Shown here piece by piece: positions 17,623 to 27,233 of a stretch of 56,429 nucleotides of DNA (the stretch's first letter is position 1; each line of letters starts with the position of its first letter). Made by a program: the position numbers and the translations under genes. Source of the stretch: Lactobacillus sp. (lineage in GTDB: Bacteria > Bacillota > Bacilli > Lactobacillales > Lactobacillaceae); NCBI RefSeq assembly GCF_014803895.1, contig NZ_JAAVAU010000005.1:1-56429 (forward strand). The letters run 5' to 3'. The notes under the pieces are model-generated. The model made no database searches. It had not been told where the DNA came from and saw nothing but the letters and a program-made list of their open reading frames with translations.

Positions 17623-17730
17623 TTCTCTTCCCTTTCTTGCATTGGTCTATATATATAAATGCATTATTTCTCACAATATCTATCATAAAAAGCAAATTTG
17701 AAGAAATTATGAAGATTTATTTTTAAATTA

Positions 17731-18528
17731 CTAAATTTCCACCAAGTCGGTTGGCTTACTTGGAGCGGTATCATGAATTTGAACATCTCCTGGTAATTCT
17801 GCATCCCCATTAACCAAAATATCCCAAGCAGCTTCATGAGCTTTGTACTGGGTATTATTGTGCTGAGAACGATGAGCCAAAAAGATATTCTTGGTATTAG
17901 ATTTCACTACGTCAAGTAAAGTCTCACCCGCTTGCTCATTCGATAAATGACCTACATCAGACATAATCCGCTGCTTAAGTGACCACGAGTAGGGACCACG
18001 CCGCAACATCATATCATCATAATTAAACTCTATTAAATATCCATCTGCAGCTTCAATTTGGCTTTTAACATTATTTGAAACATAACCTGTATCAGTTAAA
18101 CAAGCAAATCTCTTTCCTCCACTAGCAAAAACATAATATTGTGGTTCAGCTGCATCATGACTAGTAGCAAAGCTTGTTACTTCCAAATCACCAAAAATTT
18201 TTGTCTTTCCCGATTCAAAAGTATTAATTTGATCTATTGGCAATTGTCCAATTTTATTACTATCAATCAAATATTGCCAAGTCCCTGCATTTGCAAAGGC
18301 ATTAATTTGAGAATAACGTCGCATCAAAACTCCTAAGCCACCTGAATGATCTGTATGATCATGACTTAAAAAAACCATATCAATATCTTTGATATCCACA
18401 CCAACATTGGATAAAAGAGTTTTAGTTTTTTTACCAGATATTCCAGCATCCATTAATACATTATGTTGCGGAGTTTGAATTAAAGTTATATTCCCCGAGG
18501 ATCCACTCGCTAATACAGATACTTTCAC
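17731..18528 (-). CDS. walJ: WalJ (YycJ), metallo-beta-lactamase-fold hydrolase
   Basis: 265 residues beginning MKVSVLASGSSGN, from the GTG eight bases after AAGGGG; a GTG three codons earlier overlaps that site and is less likely. The metal motif is HDHTDH (H56, D57, H58, D60, H61). Relatives are exonuclease-like members of the family linked to cell-division and replication coordination. Fifth gene of walRK-yycHI-walJ, 12 bases after yycI. Confidence 0.93.
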   Translation of the reverse strand: MKVSVLASGSSGNITLIQTPQHNVLMDAGISGKKTKTLLSNVGVDIKDIDMVFLSHDHTDHSGGLGVLMRRYSQINAFANAGTWQYLIDSNKIGQLPIDQINTFESGKTKIFGDLEVTSFATSHDAAEPQYYVFASGGKRFACLTDTGYVSNNVKSQIEAADGYLIEFNYDDMMLRRGPYSWSLKQRIMSDVGHLSNEQAGETLLDVVKSNTKNIFLAHRSQHNNTQYKAHEAAWDILVNGDAELPGDVQIHDTAPSKPTDLVEI

Positions 18529-18540
18529 AAAAATCACCCC

Positions 18541-19386
18541 TTAATCCTTAACTTCATCATCATTTTTTTCTTCAGAGGTAGTCTGTGGTTGAATAATTGT
18601 ACTAGTAAAAGCATTTACACGTTTTACAGTCACTGTCTTTGAAGTATTATTTTCTATAGCTACTAACCATGACGGTAAAAAAATCACGCTTCCTCGAACT
18701 TGAGTTAGTTTAGTATAACCATATTTGATCCAAATCACTTTAGAATTATTCGGCAATTCACTGTAAGTATAAAGAGAATTAATTGCTTCTTTAGCACTAA
18801 TAGTCGTTTGACGTTCTCTTACTGTAGAAACTTTATCAGTATAACGCTGGTAATAAGAGACAATTTTATTATCCTTTACCGTAATATGTAATCGTGCTCT
18901 CGTTGAATAAATTAAGCCATACGGCGTTTTTTGTAAGAAAATATAATCATTATTTTCAGATAACTCTGGTGAATAAACATATTCATCACCTTTATAAACA
19001 TTTTTAGCATTGTTTTTAAAATTATTTAAATCTTTGATAGCTTTTTTCTTATCTGAACTAATTGCTACTGGATTATTAAGTGTTGCACTTACACTACTTT
19101 CGGTACTTGATGTTGTCACCGTCATCTGATCACCAACTTGACTTTGGGCTTTATTAATCCAAGTTTTATCAACTTTTGCAGCTAAATAATAACCATCCGA
19201 TTCTTTATTACTAACATGAGGAATTTTAATATTATCCGCAGCCATTTCTTGTTGTAAATTATCTCCACTCGTAGTAGTCGTATTACTAGAAAGTAACGTA
19301 GGAATTTGGATAATTTCTATTCCTAGAAAAATATTAATTCCAATAAAAACAATTAGAAATATCCATTGGATTCGTTTAAAGTCCAT
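18541..19386 (-). CDS. yycI: YycI (WalI), WalK-modulating membrane protein
   Basis: 281 residues: a short cytoplasmic tail, one membrane segment (about 7-26), and an extracellular domain with beta-rich repeats and a charged C terminus. In Firmicutes YycH and YycI contact WalK in the membrane and tune its activity; the effect direction differs between species. It overlaps yycH by 11 bases. Family assignment rests on size, topology and place in the operon as well as sequence. Confidence 0.92.
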   Translation of the reverse strand: MDFKRIQWIFLIVFIGINIFLGIEIIQIPTLLSSNTTTTSGDNLQQEMAADNIKIPHVSNKESDGYYLAAKVDKTWINKAQSQVGDQMTVTTSSTESSVSATLNNPVAISSDKKKAIKDLNNFKNNAKNVYKGDEYVYSPELSENNDYIFLQKTPYGLIYSTRARLHITVKDNKIVSYYQRYTDKVSTVRERQTTISAKEAINSLYTYSELPNNSKVIWIKYGYTKLTQVRGSVIFLPSWLVAIENNTSKTVTVKRVNAFTSTIIQPQTTSEEKNDDEVKD

Positions 19387-20728
19387 CCTCTAATCCCTCC
19401 TTAGACTCTGATTTAGCCTGAGCACTTGAACCATTAAGAGGTGAAGCATCAATCCACTCTTTTAGTGACCGCCACTTTCCTTTAATTTTGGCATAATACG
19501 TTGGTTTTAAGTCCACTAATCGAGAACTGCTGTCACTATCAGCTTTTACAGTATAACCAACAATTATTCGACTGATATCTTTTTTGGCATAGCCGCTTTC
19601 AATCAAACTATTAAGCGCAACTTTAGTTGCTGGTAATGTAGTTTTTGAACCATTACTTGGAATTGGAATTTGCAAGTTTAAACTATTGAAGTTAATTTTC
19701 AAGCCACTTTTAGCAAACTTAATTTGGGCTCGTGTATTATAATTTCCTGGGAAAAAGACAGGATATTCTTCCACAAAGCTTTGATAAATCATTGTGTTGT
19801 TATCTGCATCAAAAAAGTGCAAATCTGGTTCACTTAAGCCAATTTTTCTAATATAAGATAAACTACTGCTTAGTTTTTTAGTAACTGATGTTGGTAGTTT
19901 ATTTTCATTATAATTTACGTATTCATAATTATGACTCTTTTTAGCCGCAATTAATCGTTCATAAACTCCATTAGAATAAGTTATTGATGCTGAACTATTA
20001 CGTTGATTAATTGAACCTGTTCCAAGTAAACGATAAACAAAGTATGAATCCGATTCTTGATCAGTCAAATAGCTATAATTAGGTAATTGTGTTTCTTTTT
20101 CATAAAAAGGTAAATAAGCATCACTTAATCGATGTAAGGCAACTGGAACTTGAGATTTAGCTTTCCTAATCTGCTTATAAAATTTATCAAATTTAACTTT
20201 ACCTATTGCTACTTTATATACTGTATAATCTTTGTCATTTCCTAAGTAAAGGTATTTCTCAGTGGTATCGACCGGCACAAAAATACGATTGAACTCACCA
20301 TTATTCGCTTTTTTTAGCTTAGTAAGAAAAAGCGAAATAGTAATTTGATCTGGGTAAGTAAGCTGAATATAACTTTGATTTTTAAGTAAATTATTATAAT
20401 AAGTTTTATCTTTAGTTACTTTAATAGGTGTATTTTTTTCTAATGGTTGAGTCATCTTAGAAAACTGCAAGGGCAAATTTACTTGGCCTGCATAAACTTG
20501 ATACAGTTGACTATTACGATAGTAAAAAAGTTTTGTAGGTATATAAATTTCACGTAAAGATTTTTGCCCTACATCTTTTTTGGTGGGAGACTGATTAGAT
20601 GTTTGTTCAATTCGAGAAAAACGCGAATCAGATCCCCAAATATATGCTGATAATCCTATTGAAGTAAGTACCATTAGAATCAAACCAACAGTAAGACAAA
20701 TATTACCTAGCTTATGTTTAAATTTCAT
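19376..20728 (-). CDS. yycH: YycH (WalH), WalK-modulating membrane protein
   Basis: 450 residues from the ATG nine bases after AAGGAG; this start overlaps the walK end by 11 bases. One membrane segment (about 10-31), then a large extracellular domain. Conserved YycH traits include the REIYIPTKLFYY region early and a C-terminal AYYAKIKGKW-like segment (PTYYAKIKGKWRSL). The operon position between walK and yycI supports the call. Confidence 0.92.
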   Translation of the reverse strand: MKFKHKLGNICLTVGLILMVLTSIGLSAYIWGSDSRFSRIEQTSNQSPTKKDVGQKSLREIYIPTKLFYYRNSQLYQVYAGQVNLPLQFSKMTQPLEKNTPIKVTKDKTYYNNLLKNQSYIQLTYPDQITISLFLTKLKKANNGEFNRIFVPVDTTEKYLYLGNDKDYTVYKVAIGKVKFDKFYKQIRKAKSQVPVALHRLSDAYLPFYEKETQLPNYSYLTDQESDSYFVYRLLGTGSINQRNSSASITYSNGVYERLIAAKKSHNYEYVNYNENKLPTSVTKKLSSSLSYIRKIGLSEPDLHFFDADNNTMIYQSFVEEYPVFFPGNYNTRAQIKFAKSGLKINFNSLNLQIPIPSNGSKTTLPATKVALNSLIESGYAKKDISRIIVGYTVKADSDSSSRLVDLKPTYYAKIKGKWRSLKEWIDASPLNGSSAQAKSESKEGLEDGL

Positions 20729-22574
20729 CCCAACTAGCTCCTTCCTCAGATATTGGTTCAAACGGTAAGGAAATATAGAAGGTTGACCCCTTACCCTCTG
20801 CACTATCAGCCCAGATTCGACCATGGTGTTCTTCTACAATTTCTTTAGAAATTGCTAACCCTAATCCAGTTCCTCCTTGCTTACGAGAACGGGCTTTATC
20901 AACACGGTAGAAGCGATCAAAAATTTTATTTAAATCTTTTCTTGGGATACCTAATCCCTGATCGGAAATACTTAAAATGATGTGCTTATGTGATTGTAAT
21001 AAGCGTACTGTAATCACTCCACCATCTGGTGAATACTTGATAGCATTATTCATAATATTATCAATTACTTGCATCATCTTATCAGTATCTATTTCTACCC
21101 ATAGATCCTGCTTCGTAAATTCTCGCTTAATAGAATACTTCTTTACCTTATTTTTATTCTTTTCAGCATCATTTTTAATCATCATGTCAAAACGATTTAG
21201 AATATGATTAACAAAGTCAGTAATATTAACCCATTCAAGATCCATTTTAGCTACACCACGATCCATTCGTGATAAATTTAATAAATCATTGATCATTCGA
21301 ATCATACGTTCTGTTTCATCCTGAACAACCCCTAAAAATTGAGGTGCAATATTGGGATCCTGCCAAGCCCCATCATTTAAGGCTTCCACATAAGCTCGCA
21401 TACTTGTGAGTGGCGTTCTCAATTCGTGTGACACATTAGAAACAAATTGTTGCTGCTCACGTTCATTTTTCTGTTGTTCAGTAATATCATGTAACACACA
21501 CACAAGCCCAGATACAAAGCCAGTAATTCTTTGAATCAACGAAAAGTTAGCATGTAAAATCATCTCGTCATGCGTACCGACATTCACCGGTACAATTAAT
21601 TCTTGTTGAGTACTCATTAAGTCTTGAATCGTTACATCTTCTAGACCTAATAACTTCGTTATTGGACGGCCAATAACCTCATCTTCTTTTTTACCTAAAA
21701 AATCTAAGGCCGTTTCATTGATAATTGTAATATTACCGTGACGATCAGTAGCAATAACACCATCAGTCATGTGTGTTAATACATTATCTAATCGTCGCCT
21801 CTCACCATCAGAAATTTCTTGAGTACGTTCTATTCTTACTGATAACGTATTAAATGCTTTAGCCAACTGCCCTAACTCATCATCAGCATAAATATTCACG
21901 TGTCCTGAGTAATCCCCATCCGAAATCCTAATCGCTTGCCCAGTCATTTCCTCAATTGGTCTCGTTATTGCCCGAGAAATAAATATCGAAACAACAGCTC
22001 CTAAAAGCGCAGCAATCAATGAAGCAGTTAAAAACATTATCGATATATTACGAATATTGTTAAAAACACTCTGCATACTAGCACGAATAGAAATTGCACC
22101 AATGGTAGTATTAGTTCCATTTCCTAAAGTAAGTGGCGTTACCTGTACCATGTAATTACCATTATCATTAACAACTTTAGAAACTTGGCGCCCACTAGAA
22201 ATTACTTTTTTAATATCAGAACTTGTATCGCGTTGACCTACTCGAGCTTGATCATTAACATTTGAAACTGCTCGAATAACACCTTTATTATCAACAATTG
22301 TAATTTGATTAATTGCATCATTACTGTAATTAGCCACAATTTTATTTAATTGTCGATTAGCACTTTGGGTGTTTGTTCGACTTAATTGCTCAGAAATTTG
22401 ATTAGTAATAATATTTGGTATCTGAATAGATGTTTCAAAATTTCGAATCGAACTTTGTTCTAATTGCCTTGTAAAATAAGCACCAACAATTTCAATTGTT
22501 GCTAACAAAAGCAACATAAAGATCAATGCAATTTTAAAATTAATTGATGTAAAAATTCTCTTTATCTTTTTCAC
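20718..22574 (-). CDS. walK: WalK (VicK/YycG), cell-wall sensor histidine kinase
   Basis: About 618 residues. Two membrane segments (about 13-34 and 176-199) enclose an extracellular sensor domain; then HAMP (200-254), PAS (about 261-367), HisKA with H383 in SHELRTPL, and HATPase_c with DQGLGIP and GTGLGLAIS. It phosphorylates WalR to control wall hydrolases. The start is uncertain: GTG 22574 begins VKKIKRIF, but a GTG at 22607 inside a hairpin is also open; no strong ribosome site favours either. Confidence 0.95.
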   Translation of the reverse strand: MKKIKRIFTSINFKIALIFMLLLLATIEIVGAYFTRQLEQSSIRNFETSIQIPNIITNQISEQLSRTNTQSANRQLNKIVANYSNDAINQITIVDNKGVIRAVSNVNDQARVGQRDTSSDIKKVISSGRQVSKVVNDNGNYMVQVTPLTLGNGTNTTIGAISIRASMQSVFNNIRNISIMFLTASLIAALLGAVVSIFISRAITRPIEEMTGQAIRISDGDYSGHVNIYADDELGQLAKAFNTLSVRIERTQEISDGERRRLDNVLTHMTDGVIATDRHGNITIINETALDFLGKKEDEVIGRPITKLLGLEDVTIQDLMSTQQELIVPVNVGTHDEMILHANFSLIQRITGFVSGLVCVLHDITEQQKNEREQQQFVSNVSHELRTPLTSMRAYVEALNDGAWQDPNIAPQFLGVVQDETERMIRMINDLLNLSRMDRGVAKMDLEWVNITDFVNHILNRFDMMIKNDAEKNKNKVKKYSIKREFTKQDLWVEIDTDKMMQVIDNIMNNAIKYSPDGGVITVRLLQSHKHIILSISDQGLGIPRKDLNKIFDRFYRVDKARSRKQGGTGLGLAISKEIVEEHHGRIWADSAEGKGSTFYISLPFEPISEEGASWDEI

Positions 22575-22594
22575 ATTACTTACCCATACAAAAT

Positions 22595-22616
22595 AAGGCC
22601 ACTTCACGGTGGCCTT
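22595..22616 (-). terminator. Hairpin between walR and walK (possible attenuator)
   Basis: AAGGCCAC and GTGGCCTT (22595-22602 with 22609-22616) form a perfect 8-bp stem with loop TTCACG. On the minus strand it is followed by TTATTTTGT, an imperfect T-run. It may be a partial terminator lowering walK relative to walR, or an RNA processing site. Confidence 0.5.
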
Positions 22617-22620
22617 TCAT

Positions 22621-23328
22621 TTACTCATCAGATGGATCTTTGACGTAGTATCCAACACCACGTCTCGTTACCAAAATAGTTGGTGAAGATGGATTATCTT
22701 CAATCTTTTCGCGTAAACGTCTCACTGTCACATCAACAGTTCTTACGTCACCAAAATAATCATAACCCCAAACAGTTTGAAGCAAGTGCTCACGAGTCAT
22801 CACTTGTCCCATATGCTGGGCCAAATAATGTAGCAATTCAAATTCACGGTGTGTTAATTCAATTTTTTCACCATTCTTTTCTACAATATAAGCCTCTGGC
22901 ATAATAACTAAATTACCAATTGAGATATTTTTATTTTCTTCATCATCATTAGCTTTTTGGCTAATATCACGACGACGTAAATTAGCTTTTACACGTGCTA
23001 CCAATTCTCGATTAGAAAAAGGCTTAGTTACATAATCATCGGCACCCATCTCAAGCCCTAAAACTTTATCGATTTCAGTGTCTTTAGCTGTCACCATAAT
23101 AATTGGCATATCGTGAGTTTTTCGTACCTCACGTGCTACTTCCAAGCCATCTTTTTTGGGTAGCATCAAATCTAAAATCATTAAATCTGGATTATATTCG
23201 TCTACTTTTTCAACAGCCTCTTCACCATCATAAGCTGTCTCAACATCATATCCTTCTTTAGTAAGGTTAAACTTAATGATATCCGAGATTGGTTTCTCAT
23301 CATCTACCACTAAAATCTTTTTCGGCAT
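22621..23328 (-). CDS. walR: WalR (VicR/YycF), essential OmpR-family response regulator
   Basis: 235 residues. Receiver domain with acidic pocket D9/D10, phospho-acceptor D53 and K103-type Lys in DDYVTKPF, then a winged-helix DNA-binding domain ending [15 protein letters not shown] and TRRGVGYYV. The N terminus [17 protein letters not shown] is near invariant in this ortholog group. First gene of the operon; AGGAGG precedes the ATG. Confidence 0.98.
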   Translation of the reverse strand: MPKKILVVDDEKPISDIIKFNLTKEGYDVETAYDGEEAVEKVDEYNPDLMILDLMLPKKDGLEVAREVRKTHDMPIIMVTAKDTEIDKVLGLEMGADDYVTKPFSNRELVARVKANLRRRDISQKANDDEENKNISIGNLVIMPEAYIVEKNGEKIELTHREFELLHYLAQHMGQVMTREHLLQTVWGYDYFGDVRTVDVTVRRLREKIEDNPSSPTILVTRRGVGYYVKDPSDE

Positions 23329-23356
23329 AGGGTTTCCTCCTCATAATAATATCTTT

Positions 23357-23362
23357 ATTATA
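23357..23362 (-). promoter_or_regulatory. Likely -10 box of the wal operon promoter
   Basis: A perfect TATAAT on the minus strand about 30 bases upstream of the walR start; the -35 (TTTAAA at 17 bp) is poor. Confidence 0.4.
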
Positions 23363-23413
23363 CTGTTTTTCAGGCTTGTTTTAAATTATTGCAAAAAAAT
23401 TGTAAAAAAACTC

Positions 23414-23442
23414 TTGCATTTTTTATACTTAGCTGGCATAAT
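23414..23442 (+). promoter_or_regulatory. Promoter of the first tRNA-Lys gene
   Basis: TTGCAT (23414-23419), 17-bp spacer, CATAAT (23437-23442); 21 bases upstream of the tRNA. Confidence 0.7.
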
Positions 23443-23463
23443 ATTATTTGTTGGTTGTCCAAT

Positions 23464-23536
23464 GGGTGGTTAGCTCAGCTGGCAGAGCAACGGACTCTTA
23501 ATCCGTGGGTCCAGGGTTCGATCCCCTGACCACCCA
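23464..23536 (+). tRNA. tRNA-Lys (CUU), copy 1
   Basis: 73 bases with complete cloverleaf: acceptor GGGTGGT/ACCACCC, D arm TAGCTCAGCTGGCAGAGCA, anticodon loop CTCTTAA giving CUU, T loop GGTTCGATC. CCA is not encoded. Confidence 0.96.
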
Positions 23537-23543
23537 TAATTAT

Positions 23544-23571
23544 AAAGCATCGCTTCTGCGGTGCTTTTTTT
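23544..23571 (+). terminator. Terminator of tRNA-Lys copy 1
   Basis: AAAGCATCGC pairs with GCGGTGCTTT (one G-U), loop TTCT, then seven T. Confidence 0.9.
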
Positions 23572-23615
23572 ATTTTTTAATCTTTAAACTTTTTCAAAAA
23601 AGTTTAAATTTATCC

Positions 23616-23644
23616 TTGCATTTTTTATACTTAGCTGGCATAAT
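23616..23644 (+). promoter_or_regulatory. Promoter of the second tRNA-Lys gene
   Basis: Identical TTGCAT-17-CATAAT arrangement, 202 bases after the first. Confidence 0.7.
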
Positions 23645-23665
23645 ATTATTTGTTGGTTGTCCAAC

Positions 23666-23738
23666 GGGTGGTTAGCTCAGCTGGCAGAGCAACGGACTCT
23701 TAATCCGTGGGTCCAGGGTTCGATCCCCTGACCACCCA
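23666..23738 (+). tRNA. tRNA-Lys (CUU), copy 2
   Basis: Sequence identical to copy 1 over all 73 bases, same anticodon CUU, no encoded CCA. Confidence 0.96.
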
Positions 23739-23745
23739 TAATTAT

Positions 23746-23773
23746 AAAGCATCGCTTCTGCGGTGCTTTTTTT
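23746..23773 (+). terminator. Terminator of tRNA-Lys copy 2
   Basis: Same stem, TTCT loop and seven-T tail as copy 1. Confidence 0.9.
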
Positions 23774-23918
23774 GTGCTTTCATATACCTATTTTTAATAC
23801 CTTATAAAGAATTTTTATATCAACGTAAAAAATTTTCAAAGTCTTTTATATCTATCTAGAAATTATTACTCCTACTATTTAAGCTAGAGTGCGAATAAAA
23901 AATTTGGAGGAAATAATT

Positions 23919-24947
23919 TTGAAAAAGAAAACTTTATTTGGTGTCCTAGGAATTTTGGTAGTTTTATTTATACTTGGCATCTCCGGATTTAGTTATATTC
24001 GTAGTACTACCAATAATATTTCTAGCAACCACTCTGCCCAAGATGAAAAAAGAATCGCAGAGGGTAAACCAATCTCAATCCTTTTACTAGGTACGGACGA
24101 TGGAGCTCTTGGTCGTAAAGCAAGTACTACTGGCAATACTGATACTATGGAATTAATGACAGTTAATCCACAAACCAAAAAAGTGACGATTACTGCTATT
24201 CCTCGTGATACTTTAGTAAAAGTTAGTACCAATGAAGGACCCGACTATGTAAAAATCAACGCTGCTTATGCCCTAGGTGGTGCAAAATTAGCTGAAAAAC
24301 AAGTGAGCGAATTATTGGATGTTCCTGTCCAATATTATGCCTTAGTAAATATGGGCATGCTGGAAAAAGTCGTTAATGCAGTTAATGGCGTTGAAGTAAA
24401 TAATCCCTTTAAATTTACCTTTGAAGGTCATACCTACCCTAAAGGAAAGCAATATTTAAATGGTACGCAAGCTTTAGGCTATGCTCGCATGCGCTACGAC
24501 GATCCGGATAATGATTATGGTCGGCAAAAACGTGGTCAACAAATCTTAATGAATGCTTTTGAAAAATTCCAAAAAACAGGCAATTTAATTACTGCTACCA
24601 AACTTGTCAACGCAGTCAAAGGTAATATCAAAACTGACATTCCTTTAGATAATTTTGCAGCTTTATACAATAATTATGTTAAAAATCTCACTACTATCCA
24701 AAACTATGGCCTTCGTGGTAAAAATGCCAAAATTAGCGGGCTAGATTTTCAAATTGCTACTAGCGAGCAAATTAACCAAGCTTCAAAAAATATTCGTGAA
24801 GCTCTAGGTCTAAAACCAGTTAATGTGGTTAATAATGAAACTAAATTAGTCAATATGCAAACCAGTTGGAACGGTACTACTAACATAGATTTCACTTTAC
24901 CCAATACAGATGCTTACCAAACAGTCGAAAAAACGATCACTAAATAA
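23919..24947 (+). CDS. LytR-CpsA-Psr (LCP) family cell-wall glycopolymer ligase
   Basis: 342 residues from a TTG eight bases after GGAGG (an in-frame GTG at 23889 lies before that site). One membrane anchor (about 6-25), then an extracellular LCP domain: ISILLLGTDDGALGRK, DTMELMTVNP, ITAIPRDTLV (catalytic Arg/Asp), INAAYALGGAK, and ALGYARMRYDDPDNDYGRQ. LCP enzymes move wall teichoic acid or polysaccharide from lipid carrier to peptidoglycan. The C-terminal about 50 residues fall outside the LCP core. Single gene. Confidence 0.93.
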   Translation: MKKKTLFGVLGILVVLFILGISGFSYIRSTTNNISSNHSAQDEKRIAEGKPISILLLGTDDGALGRKASTTGNTDTMELMTVNPQTKKVTITAIPRDTLVKVSTNEGPDYVKINAAYALGGAKLAEKQVSELLDVPVQYYALVNMGMLEKVVNAVNGVEVNNPFKFTFEGHTYPKGKQYLNGTQALGYARMRYDDPDNDYGRQKRGQQILMNAFEKFQKTGNLITATKLVNAVKGNIKTDIPLDNFAALYNNYVKNLTTIQNYGLRGKNAKISGLDFQIATSEQINQASKNIREALGLKPVNVVNNETKLVNMQTSWNGTTNIDFTLPNTDAYQTVEKTITK

Positions 24948-25029
24948 TTTTTAGGTTAATATTCATAGTTTTTTCAACCTAATTAGTTATACTGAAAGAG
25001 AATACAAAATTGTAATTAGGAGGTTTATT

Positions 25030-26370
25030 GTGAAAGTTATTATTATCGGTTGTACTCACGCAGGCACGATTACTGCAAATCAAATTTTAAGTACTCATCC
25101 AGATACCGAAGTTACTATCTATGAAAAGAACGACAACGTATCTTTCTTATCATGTGGGATTGCAACTTACTTGGGTGGCGAAACTAAGAATATTGACGAC
25201 ATGTTTTACTCAAGCCCTGAACTTTTAAGTAAAATTGGCGCTAGTGTAAAACTTGAACACGAAGTAACAAGTGTTGACTTAGCTAACAAATCCATTAAAG
25301 TTAAAGATTTAACCTCAGGTAAAGAAACTGAAGACCACTACGACAAGTTAGTTGTAACTACCGGTTCATGGCCTATCATACCTAATTTACCAGGTATCCA
25401 TAGTAAGAATGTTTACTTGTGTAAAAACTATAATCACGCTAAAAAACTCTTTGAAGTTGCTAAAGATGCCAAAAATATCGTTGTTATCGGTGGGGGCTAC
25501 ATTGGTATAGAATTAGTTGAAGCTTACAGCAAAAATGGCAAGAACGTTACTTTAATCGATGCTCAAGATAGAATGCTCAGCAAATATTATGACAAACGCT
25601 ATACCGATGAAGTAAGCAAAGATTTTGAAAAACATGGCGTAACAATGGCCTTTAACGAAATGGTAGCTAGTTTTGAAGAAAACGAAAACGGCATTACCAT
25701 TAAAACTGATAAAAATACCTATAATGCTGATATCGCCATTTTATGTATTGGTTTCAGACCAAATACTGCTCTCTTCAAAGATCAACTTGAATTTAATAAA
25801 GATGGCTCAATCAAGACTAATGCCTATATGCAAACTTCTAATCCAGATGTTTATGGTGCAGGGGATGCAGTTGCAGTTCACTTTAACCCTACGAATAAAG
25901 AAGCCTATGTACCACTTGCAACTAATGCAATTAGACAAGGTACTTTAGTAGGAATTAATATTTTTGGTAATCATCAAGCTTATATGGGAACTCAATCAAC
26001 TTCTGGTCTTAAACTTTATGACACTACACTCTCTTCAACAGGAATGACTTTAGATGCCGCATTAAAGGCTGGTTTTGATGCCGATAGTGTAACTTTTGAA
26101 GATAATTATCGTCCTGAATTTATGCCTAACGATACACCAATTTTAGGTACAGTAGTATGGAATAAGAGTAACAACGAGATCCTCGGTGCACAATTTATGA
26201 GCAAATACGACATTTCTATGTATGCCAATGCAGTGTCTGTAATGATCCAAAATCATAATACCATTAACTTTATGGCGATGGTTGATATGCTCTTTCAGCC
26301 TAACTTTGACCGTCCTTTTAACTTCATTAACTTACTTGGTCAACAAGCTGTAGCACAAGCTACTAAATAA
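25030..26370 (+). CDS. nox: NADH oxidase, water-forming (Nox; CoA-disulfide-reductase-like flavoprotein)
   Basis: 446 residues. FAD site near the N terminus (VIIIGCTHAG), redox Cys C42 in SFLSCGIA, NAD site VVIGGGYIGIELVE, second FAD motif DVYGAGDAVAV, and a dimerisation domain. The single redox Cys marks enzymes reducing O2 to water by way of Cys-sulfenic acid. It detoxifies oxygen and regenerates NAD+. The GTG start follows AGGAGG. Monocistronic, with a clear terminator. Confidence 0.93.
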   Translation: MKVIIIGCTHAGTITANQILSTHPDTEVTIYEKNDNVSFLSCGIATYLGGETKNIDDMFYSSPELLSKIGASVKLEHEVTSVDLANKSIKVKDLTSGKETEDHYDKLVVTTGSWPIIPNLPGIHSKNVYLCKNYNHAKKLFEVAKDAKNIVVIGGGYIGIELVEAYSKNGKNVTLIDAQDRMLSKYYDKRYTDEVSKDFEKHGVTMAFNEMVASFEENENGITIKTDKNTYNADIAILCIGFRPNTALFKDQLEFNKDGSIKTNAYMQTSNPDVYGAGDAVAVHFNPTNKEAYVPLATNAIRQGTLVGINIFGNHQAYMGTQSTSGLKLYDTTLSSTGMTLDAALKAGFDADSVTFEDNYRPEFMPNDTPILGTVVWNKSNNEILGAQFMSKYDISMYANAVSVMIQNHNTINFMAMVDMLFQPNFDRPFNFINLLGQQAVAQATK

Positions 26371-26387
26371 CATTTCTATGATTACTC

Positions 26388-26416
26388 AAGCGTTGTTTTA
26401 TTAACAACGCTTTTTT
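26388..26416 (+). terminator. Terminator of nox
   Basis: AAGCGTTGTT pairs perfectly with AACAACGCTT (26388-26397 with 26403-26412), loop TTATT, then T-run. Confidence 0.9.
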
Positions 26417-26464
26417 CTTTTTGTACTATGTTTAGCTTAAGAATTCCTTTATAATTATGATATT

Positions 26465-27217
26465 ATGCATAAACAAAAAATATATTATTACCACAAATTG
26501 ACCGATGATTTGGTAGAAAGTGATAATCAAAATTTTTCACTGAATGATAACTATCAAATTATTAATCAAAATTTCCCTAATAAAATTGTTCGCACATTAG
26601 CAGGTAGTTTTGCTTATCTTTTAAGTTATGGAATATTACACGTTAAAGTAGTTGGAAAAGAAAAATTAGTACCTTATAAACACAAGGGATATTTTGTTTT
26701 TGCTAACCATACCCAACCAATTAATGACGCTTTTATGCCATTAACGCTTTTAGGAATTCAAGATTATTATGCTCTCGCTAGCCAATCTAACTGGGGAATC
26801 CCTTTTATTGGAAAATATTTACTTCCATACGGTGGTCTGCCAGTTGGCAAAGACCTAAAACAAAACGTTAGTCTACTTAAAGCTATTAAATTGCTTATTA
26901 AGCAAAATAAACACATCGTCATCTACCCAGAAGCACACGTTTGGCCATACTACACTAAAATTCGTCCTTTTCCCACAACAAGTATGAATTTTCCAGTTAC
27001 TTTCAAGACTCCTTCTTTTACAATGACTACTACTTATCAAAAAAGAAAGCATTCCACAAAGCCTAAAATTATTGTTTATATCGATGGTCCCTTTTTCACC
27101 GATGAAAAATTACCTAAAAAGCAACAACAAATGCAGTTACATGAAAAAATCTACCAACAACTAAAACAAAGAGCTGCTACCAGCAACTGCAGCTTGTATC
27201 ACTATCAGAAAAAATAA
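26465..27217 (+). CDS. PlsC-like lysophospholipid/glycolipid acyltransferase
   Basis: 250 residues. The acyltransferase block I is FANHTQPIND (NH-x4-D type), block III is IVIYPEAHVW, a variant of the usual FPEG. Hydrophobic patch at about 50-65 suggests membrane association. The altered block III suggests an acceptor other than ordinary lysophosphatidate. It begins a run of four closely spaced genes with two GT8 glycosyltransferases and a second acyltransferase. No strong ribosome site was seen. Confidence 0.8.
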   Translation: MHKQKIYYYHKLTDDLVESDNQNFSLNDNYQIINQNFPNKIVRTLAGSFAYLLSYGILHVKVVGKEKLVPYKHKGYFVFANHTQPINDAFMPLTLLGIQDYYALASQSNWGIPFIGKYLLPYGGLPVGKDLKQNVSLLKAIKLLIKQNKHIVIYPEAHVWPYYTKIRPFPTTSMNFPVTFKTPSFTMTTTYQKRKHSTKPKIIVYIDGPFFTDEKLPKKQQQMQLHEKIYQQLKQRAATSNCSLYHYQKK

Positions 27218-27233
27218 TGGGAAGTTATTTATC

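Larger units (their letters stand above)
23413..23773. repeat. Tandem duplication carrying promoter, tRNA-Lys and terminator
   Basis: Bases 23413-23571 recur at 23615-23773 with one mismatch (23463 versus 23665), a 202-bp period. The 43 bases between copies are unrelated and hold an AT-rich AAACTTTTT/AAAAAGTTT palindrome. Each copy is a complete transcription unit. Confidence 0.95.

Noticed and set aside
23413..23773. CRISPR-like array suggested by the repeated block
   Set aside because: Only two long repeats, each a full tRNA transcription unit; no CRISPR repeats or cas genes in the window.
24948..25029. Rex or other operator upstream of nox
   Set aside because: No TTGTGA-N6-TCACAA-like sequence; the AGGTT/AACCT inverted repeat there has no T-run and a long loop.
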